Positions 59,197 through 64,000 of a DNA stretch of 64,000 nucleotides are shown in pieces. Each line of letters begins with the position of its first letter. Position 1 is the stretch's first letter. Source of the stretch: JANQQN01 sp964519665 (GTDB taxonomy: Bacteria > Myxococcota > Kuafuiibacteriia > Kuafuiibacteriales > Kuafuiibacteriaceae); contig CAZFIV010000020.1 in NCBI GenBank assembly GCA_964519665.1, positions 1-64,000 of the forward strand, given 5' to 3'. The notes under the pieces are model-generated. The model did no database searches. It saw only the letters and a program-made list of their open reading frames with translations, and had not been told where the DNA came from. Made by a program: the position numbers and the translations under genes.

Positions 59197-62103
59197 TCAC
59201 AGGCTGAACCAGGCGATCATGAGGAGGAACACGATCAGCAGCGATAAGCCGAACGCGATAAGAACGGTCATGAGCAGACTCGGTCCGGACCGAGCGGGCG
59301 CCGCGGGCATCCTGTCGATCGAAAATGGTCCGCTGCCGTAGGGAGCGGCTTGCACCTGCCTCGACGCCGTGGGGGACGACGACACGTCAGAGGCCGGCGC
59401 CGGAAGGACTTTGGTGGGTGGCGCGGAGGTTCGTACCGCGCCGGGCTCGGACGTCTCCGGCGCCCCGGGGGTTCGTGCGGTCAGGGGCGACGGTAGCTCC
59501 CCCAACTTGGGGCCAGCGGCACTCCCTGCGGACGGCGGAGACTCGGTTGCCGTCGGCGCGAGGTACTGAAAATGGTACCGAGCTAGAGCCGGCGGCGGGA
59601 GATTGCGGTGAGGGTCTTGGGGCAGCGGTTGCTCCCAGAAGACGGGTCGAATGTCGTGCCCCAGCGACAAGGCGTATTGCACTTCTTCGAGCACGTACAC
59701 GGACGTCATCGCATTGCTCGACCAGAACAGCTGAAACACGTCGGCGGTGCGGATCATCTCTTCCAGACGGTCAGTCCATACTTCGCCCGCCCGCAGGTCG
59801 AGTAGATCGATGAGGTATCGGTCGCCCAGTCCGCGGGCGAAGGCTTCGAAGGAGCGAACGATCGGGAGGTCTCGGCGGCTGTATGACGCGAAGATTCTCC
59901 GGTATCGGCGACCGTCTTCGGGAACGATCGGGGAAGACGGCGTCACGGAGTCATGCGGCTCGACCCGCAAGGCCAAAGGCACATCCCCGACCAGCACCGC
60001 ACCATAGAACACGCTGATCAAGCCGCGGTGAATCTGACCGGGGTTGTCCGATCGGGCCCGGAATCGGGTCAGATGCACGTCTTCGCTCCAAACGAAGGAC
60101 GCGGAGGGCGGGTTGAAGGTCACGCCGTTGACGGCGGGCATGATCGTGAGCGTGCCATCCCGTGGGATGGCCGATCGGGCATCGGTCGTCCCGGTTCGAT
60201 AGTCGTGGACCGCTTCGCCGAGCGCCCCGGCGGCGAGCCGTTGCACCTGCGCCTGGGGATCCGGACTCTCAGACGGGGCCTCGGGACGCTTCTCAGACAG
60301 GTGAGCGAAAAAGAGGACGTCGGACCACTGCTTCGCGACCAGATGCTGGGGACGATAGACCGTGAACTGTACATTCTCATCGAAAGCCGGCACGAACCCC
60401 GCTGGGCCATCCAGACGGATACGGTCGGCGGATGGGGGGGGCTCGCCCTCATCGAGGTCGATCTTTTCGTCTTGTCGCGCCTCGGGCTCCCTCGGCCGGT
60501 CGAGGTTGCTCCAGGGTACGTCGGCGTCGACGACCTCGGTGTCGACGAGCTTGGGGCCGTCGAACGGGTCGTCGGGCGGGATGACCCCTGCCGACCCGGG
60601 GTCGTTCTTGGTCCTCGTCAACTCCGTCAGCAGGGCTTGAGCCGGTCTATGCGTCGGGTCGTGCCGAAGAATCTCATTGAGCCGGCGGGTCGCGTGGTCG
60701 ACCAGGCCGTATTGAGCGAAGGTAACAGCTTCGAGCCAATCCTTCTGCAACGAATCAGGAGGGGACGGCGGAGGCACCAAGTCCGCCGCGAGGCTGGTAG
60801 GGCCCCGACGCCCTCCGCGCCGAGGTAGCGGCCGTTCTTCCTGTTCGACGAAGCGGGCGTCGGGCCCAGCGGGTGGCTGGTCGGTGGCGAGTCGCTCGGA
60901 CGGCTCCGGAAGCTCCGGTTCCAGGAAGTCTTCCTCGATCAGGTCGGGCGGAGCCGTGGGGATCGCATCGGGTGCGTCGAAGAGCGGCGGGTGGTCGACG
61001 AGACCGTCGCCCGGCTGCGTTATGACGATCTGTTCGCCTTCGGTCTCGGAAGGGACTATAGGCGGGACAACGACCGTGTCCATGTCGAGATCGAGGGTCG
61101 ACCCAGCCTCTTTCTGGGCGACCTCCGCCTGCGGAAGCGGGTCTTCGCGATAACCGGTAGGTCGTCGGCGTCGCCTGGGGATGAGGTCGGACGGTTCGCC
61201 GCCCGGCGAAGGGACGCTGCCGCGCAGCGGGACCGATCCCGAACCCGACGAGGTTGGGGGGCTCGCCCGGGGTCGACGATGGCGCTGGACACTCGCGTCG
61301 ACCTGCTGAACGACGTCATCGATCGAGGGGCGCGCGTCCGGGTCGCGCCTGAGACACTGCTGCGCGACGGACCGCAAACGCTCCCGCGGCGCGCCGAGAT
61401 TTCGGGGCAGGATGTCGAGCGCCGCTTCGATGATCCGTCCGAATCCGAATACGTCGGCGGACGTCGTCGGAAAAGGCGCATCCTCACGGTCCATGAAGTC
61501 TCGGACTTCGGGAGCCCACGTCTGAGCCCGGGCGGCCCGGGTCAGGGCCCATCGATCACGGTCGGTTTGCAGGGTGGGAGCGACGAACAGGTCGAGCCCA
61601 GGTCGAAGCAGCGCGATAGAGCCCTCCACGCGGCGTAAGATTTGCGAGGGCCGTAGCCCTCCGTGGAGCAAGCCTTGCCCGTGAAGCGCATTCAGCGCTT
61701 CGAGGGCCGACAATAGCAGGTTGACCATCTCGGCTACGGACGGTTCGGCGTCTTGCGTCCAGCGGTCGTTAACCGACCAGCCGTCGATCCATGGTGCGAC
61801 GAGGAAGGTGCCGCGGTTGTCGCGGCCGAGGGTGATCTTGCGGGGGCCCCATGCTTCCATCGTCCCATCGGGGGAGAATTGGCCCCACTGCACCCATCGG
61901 CCGAGTGCCTCCTGCAGGACCTCTTGCTTAGGCCATCGGACGAACAGCTTGAGGAAGACTTCTTCACTCTCTTTGTGATCGTGAGCCTGGTAGGCGGGCC
62001 CCAAGACGCGCCCCCGCTGCTGCGTGACCAGCGAGTATCGGTTCTGGACCAACGCTCCGATGTGCTCCTGGCCGAAGCGCACAGCGGACCAACTGTAGCC
62101 CAT
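59197..62103 (-). CDS. Membrane-anchored pseudokinase-linker-TIR protein
   Basis: The protein is 968 aa from the ATG at 62103; the 70-residue frame before it lacks domain sense. Residues about 15-270 form a protein-kinase fold whose catalytic loop reads LLHGGLRPSQ (no HRD Asp) and whose DFG is missing, so it is a pseudokinase. A long Pro/acidic linker holds a short TPR-like helix pair (ATRRLNEILRHDPTHRPAQA). Residues about 580-720 (VQFTVYRPQHLVAKQWSDVL to VLVGDVPLALRVE) are the beta domain that precedes TIR domains in many bacterial and cyanobacterial proteins. TIR is about 735-848: IFASYSRRD, LRAGEVWTDRLEEMI and SVYVLEE with Glu806/807. A single helix (LLMTVLIAFGLSLLIVFLLM) ends the chain, so it is tail-anchored. 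Confidence 0.85.
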   Translation of the reverse strand: MGYSWSAVRFGQEHIGALVQNRYSLVTQQRGRVLGPAYQAHDHKESEEVFLKLFVRWPKQEVLQEALGRWVQWGQFSPDGTMEAWGPRKITLGRDNRGTFLVAPWIDGWSVNDRWTQDAEPSVAEMVNLLLSALEALNALHGQGLLHGGLRPSQILRRVEGSIALLRPGLDLFVAPTLQTDRDRWALTRAARAQTWAPEVRDFMDREDAPFPTTSADVFGFGRIIEAALDILPRNLGAPRERLRSVAQQCLRRDPDARPSIDDVVQQVDASVQRHRRPRASPPTSSGSGSVPLRGSVPSPGGEPSDLIPRRRRRPTGYREDPLPQAEVAQKEAGSTLDLDMDTVVVPPIVPSETEGEQIVITQPGDGLVDHPPLFDAPDAIPTAPPDLIEEDFLEPELPEPSERLATDQPPAGPDARFVEQEERPLPRRGGRRGPTSLAADLVPPPSPPDSLQKDWLEAVTFAQYGLVDHATRRLNEILRHDPTHRPAQALLTELTRTKNDPGSAGVIPPDDPFDGPKLVDTEVVDADVPWSNLDRPREPEARQDEKIDLDEGEPPPSADRIRLDGPAGFVPAFDENVQFTVYRPQHLVAKQWSDVLFFAHLSEKRPEAPSESPDPQAQVQRLAAGALGEAVHDYRTGTTDARSAIPRDGTLTIMPAVNGVTFNPPSASFVWSEDVHLTRFRARSDNPGQIHRGLISVFYGAVLVGDVPLALRVEPHDSVTPSSPIVPEDGRRYRRIFASYSRRDLPIVRSFEAFARGLGDRYLIDLLDLRAGEVWTDRLEEMIRTADVFQLFWSSNAMTSVYVLEEVQYALSLGHDIRPVFWEQPLPQDPHRNLPPPALARYHFQYLAPTATESPPSAGSAAGPKLGELPSPLTARTPGAPETSEPGAVRTSAPPTKVLPAPASDVSSSPTASRQVQAAPYGSGPFSIDRMPAAPARSGPSLLMTVLIAFGLSLLIVFLLMIAWFSL

Positions 62104-62311
62104 AACTCGACGGGGCAAAAAGACGATGCTGTGTCTTCCGAGGGCGCTTCTGCAAGCCGGCGTCATCGGACGGGGCGCGGTCGCGACGGATCCGGGAATC
62201 CTTAGCGTTCCCCGGATCCCCGACCGACCGCGGGTCTGGTAAGGCCTGCGATGGATCGTCGCGGACCGCCGAAGGCGAGACAACCCACCCGGTGAGGGGT
62301 ACGGATAGGGC

Positions 62312-63685
62312 ATGGACGTCGCGCGTAACTTCCGGATCTACGTCTCGCTGGCCGCGATGGCCGCAGTCATGGTCGCGGTTTTCGTCCTGTCGGTCTGGCA
62401 ACTCGGATTCTGGCGGCGTTCCGGCAATTGGACGATCGCCACCGGGCATCCCGAGGGGATGTATTTTGCCCTCGGCAATGAGCTTGAAGAGATGCTCGAT
62501 GGCGCGATGCCCGACGACAGGTTCACCCTGCGGGTTTCGGCGGGAAGCGTCGAAAACATGCGGCTGATCGCCACCGGCGAGGTGGACTTCGCGTTCGTAC
62601 AAAGCGACACCCGTCCCAGCCGCAATGCCCGGTTGATCGCAACCCTCTACACCGAAGTCGTCCACATCGCGGTGCGTGCCGATTTGGTCGAAAGCGGCCA
62701 AGTCACCCAGCTCGAAGACTTGCGCACCCTTGAGTCCGTCTCGTTAGGGCCCGAAGGCAGCGGCACCCAACGGGCTGCCGAAAAGCTCCTGCAGCACTTC
62801 GAGATCGAAGTGCGCCCGGAGTGGAAACCGACCGATCCATCCCGGCTCCATCAAGCGTTTCTTCAGCGCCGGCTCGAGGCGGCCTTCGTTTTGGTCGGGC
62901 CGGGCACTGAATTCGGGCGAAAACTCTTCTCGGGGGGGGATGTCGAGCTGCTTTCGCTTGGCGCGGGCCTTCCGGGCGGTACCCCGGCCGATGCGTTCGC
63001 GATCCGGTTTCCGGCCTTCAAGCCGGCGCTGCTGCCGGCGCGACTTTATGGGCAGTACCCGCCGGAGGCGAAGCAGACCATCGGCGTAACGGCCGCGCTG
63101 GTCGCGTCGGAGGTCGTGAGCGACGAGGTTGTTCGCCGGGTGACCGAGCTGCTCTTCGAGCGCCGCAACGAGCTGCAGCGCCGGGATGTCCCTCCTCAGC
63201 CCCACGGGGGTCACATGGCCGAATTCCCGCTCGATTTCGGGACCGCCGACGAGGTGCAGCGACATGTCATACCGCTTCATCCGGGGGCGGACTCCTTCTA
63301 CCGGCGCGAACGTCCGTCGTTTTTGGTGACCTACGCCGAGGTCATCAGTCTCGGCATCACCCTGCTCGTCGGCTTGTATTCGATCGCTTCGCTCTTTCTC
63401 CGGTGGCGGGCCGACCTGAAGAAAGAGCGAATCGATGACTACTACGCCGAGATTCGAAGTGTTGCCGAGCTGCCGACGAGCCAGCGGCTCAAGGCGCTGT
63501 ACCGGATCAGAGAGCGTGCGTTCGACGAGCTCATGGCCGAGCGACTCGCCGCCAACGACGCATTCGTGATCTTCCACGACTACGTCATGAGCGAAGTGGG
63601 TCGGACGGAGCGGGAGGCGGAAGCCGTGCGGCGCCGTCGGAAGTCGACTAAGGCTCGTCGTCGGGTCGCTTCCGAACGCGAATGA
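62312..63685 (+). CDS. TAXI-family TRAP solute-binding protein, membrane-anchored
   Basis: The protein is 457 aa. It opens with one helix (VSLAAMAAVMVAVFVLSVWQ) rather than a cleaved signal. Residues about 40-330 are the TAXI domain: TIATGHPEGMYFALGNELEE, VSAGSVENMRLIATGEVDFA, FVQSDTR and LGPEGSGTQRAAEKLLQHF. A second helix (VISLGITLLVGLYSIASLFL) and a cytoplasmic basic, coiled-coil tail follow. Normal TAXI binding proteins are soluble and pair with fused TRAP permeases; no permease gene lies here. Two anchors plus a cytoplasmic tail suggest a sensor role. It starts 208 bp from the divergent TIR gene; its 3' end overlaps the next gene by 38 bp. Confidence 0.85.
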   Translation: MDVARNFRIYVSLAAMAAVMVAVFVLSVWQLGFWRRSGNWTIATGHPEGMYFALGNELEEMLDGAMPDDRFTLRVSAGSVENMRLIATGEVDFAFVQSDTRPSRNARLIATLYTEVVHIAVRADLVESGQVTQLEDLRTLESVSLGPEGSGTQRAAEKLLQHFEIEVRPEWKPTDPSRLHQAFLQRRLEAAFVLVGPGTEFGRKLFSGGDVELLSLGAGLPGGTPADAFAIRFPAFKPALLPARLYGQYPPEAKQTIGVTAALVASEVVSDEVVRRVTELLFERRNELQRRDVPPQPHGGHMAEFPLDFGTADEVQRHVIPLHPGADSFYRRERPSFLVTYAEVISLGITLLVGLYSIASLFLRWRADLKKERIDDYYAEIRSVAELPTSQRLKALYRIRERAFDELMAERLAANDAFVIFHDYVMSEVGRTEREAEAVRRRRKSTKARRRVASERE

Positions 63686-64000
63686 CGCCCTGGGTGGTCG
63701 CTCGTCGCTGCGACGGTGGCGGCGGACCGTGGGGCTCGTCGTTGCCCGGCCGCTCTTCCGAATTGGGCGGAAGAATCCCCGCATCGGTATCCGCGACGTC
63801 CAAGGTTGCAGCGGCGCACTTTCGGCACAAGGCCCGCGCTTCGTGCCGAGGAATGAAGTGCAGCGTGTCGTCGGCGCCGCATCGGACGCAGGTAATGGAC
63901 CGCGCGACCCGGGTGCCGTGCTCGGTGCGGACCTTCGGGTGTTCTCGGCCTGCCTTTTCGCTCTGCTTCGCGGAGCCGTCCAAGAGTTCGTCGGCAGGAC
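63648..64000 (-). CDS. CxxC-x17-CxxC zinc-ribbon protein, partial
   Basis: A CxxC-x17-CxxC zinc ribbon (CVRCGADDTLHFIPRHEARA then LCRKC) sits at about residues 32-56 of the part seen, the spacing of a small family often found in Myxococcota and other bacteria. After it comes a disordered Pro/Arg-rich tail ending RVRKRPDDEP. The first start in view is TTG at 63983, but the frame runs on to the window edge without a stop, so the gene likely begins outside. Its end overlaps the TAXI gene tail to tail by 38 bp. Function unknown. Confidence 0.6.
   Translation of the reverse strand, partial: PADELLDGSAKQSEKAGREHPKVRTEHGTRVARSITCVRCGADDTLHFIPRHEARALCRKCAAATLDVADTDAGILPPNSEERPGNDEPHGPPPPSQRRATTQGVIRVRKRPDDEP

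Noticed and set aside
59197..62103. Active serine/threonine kinase
   Set aside because: The catalytic loop reads HGGLRPSQ in place of HRDLKPxN and no DFG is found, so catalysis is unlikely.

Overview
The window is gene-dense, GC-rich bacterial DNA with no rRNA, tRNA, CRISPR array or intact mobile element visible. Gene content points to a Myxococcota-like (deltaproteobacterial-type) aerobic Gram-negative: alternative complex III with caa3 and cbb3 oxidases, a tandem pair of ArsA/GET3-type ATPases, SUFU, DUF2330, RDD and beta-helix lipoprotein genes, a TIR protein with a degenerate kinase domain, and Lys/Ala-rich histone-like and Pro-rich proteins. This placement is inference from family content, not a phylogeny.

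Layout. 1-16.2 kb: mixed genes (histone-H1-like protein, MshEN-HEAT protein, secreted protein, outer-membrane barrel, Cys/Gly-rich lipoprotein, zinc-ribbon/RDD membrane protein, FAD oxidoreductase, RluA-type pseudouridine synthase, phasin-like coiled coil), then a same-strand run: two ArsA ATPases, SUFU protein and an Fpg/Nei glycosylase with a zincless finger. 16.7-29.7 kb: one long respiratory operon, actA-actB-actC-actDE-actF-small membrane protein-sco-coxB-coxA-coxC-coxD (alternative complex III feeding an A2-type caa3 oxidase). 29.7-31.1 kb, opposite strand: PfkB-type kinase and an orphan subunit-III-like protein. 31.5-39.9 kb: cbb3 oxidase and its assembly genes (ccoNO fusion, a 56-aa ccoQ-like gene, a monoheme ccoP, ccoG, ccoH, SafE-like, ccoI, ccoS). 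39.9-64 kb: FAD reductase and divergent FeS photolyase, a DAACS transporter with two inserted SH3-like repeats, M16 peptidase and divergent UbiB kinase, a coupled pair of unknown genes, beta-helix lipoprotein, trmB-epmA, DUF2330 protein, a BoxR/BzdR-like HTH-shikimate-kinase regulator with overlapping divergent promoters, several uncharacterised small proteins, a pseudokinase-TIR membrane protein and a membrane-anchored TAXI binding protein.

How the genes work together. ActA-F would oxidise menaquinol and pass electrons to the cytochrome c domain fused to CoxB; SCO would load CuA. The cbb3 cluster gives a second, high-affinity oxidase with its own copper importer (CcoI) and redox assembly factors. 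The 426-bp divergent region before ccoNO holds two palindromes that are the best candidates for oxygen or redox control. The rest of the window is housekeeping (tRNA and rRNA modification, EF-P lysylation, DNA repair) interleaved with envelope proteins of unknown role.

The points most worth following up are the DAACS transporter with tandem SH3b inserts, the pseudokinase-TIR protein, the divergent promoter pair at 54.87-54.92 kb, and the palindromes upstream of the cbb3 operon.
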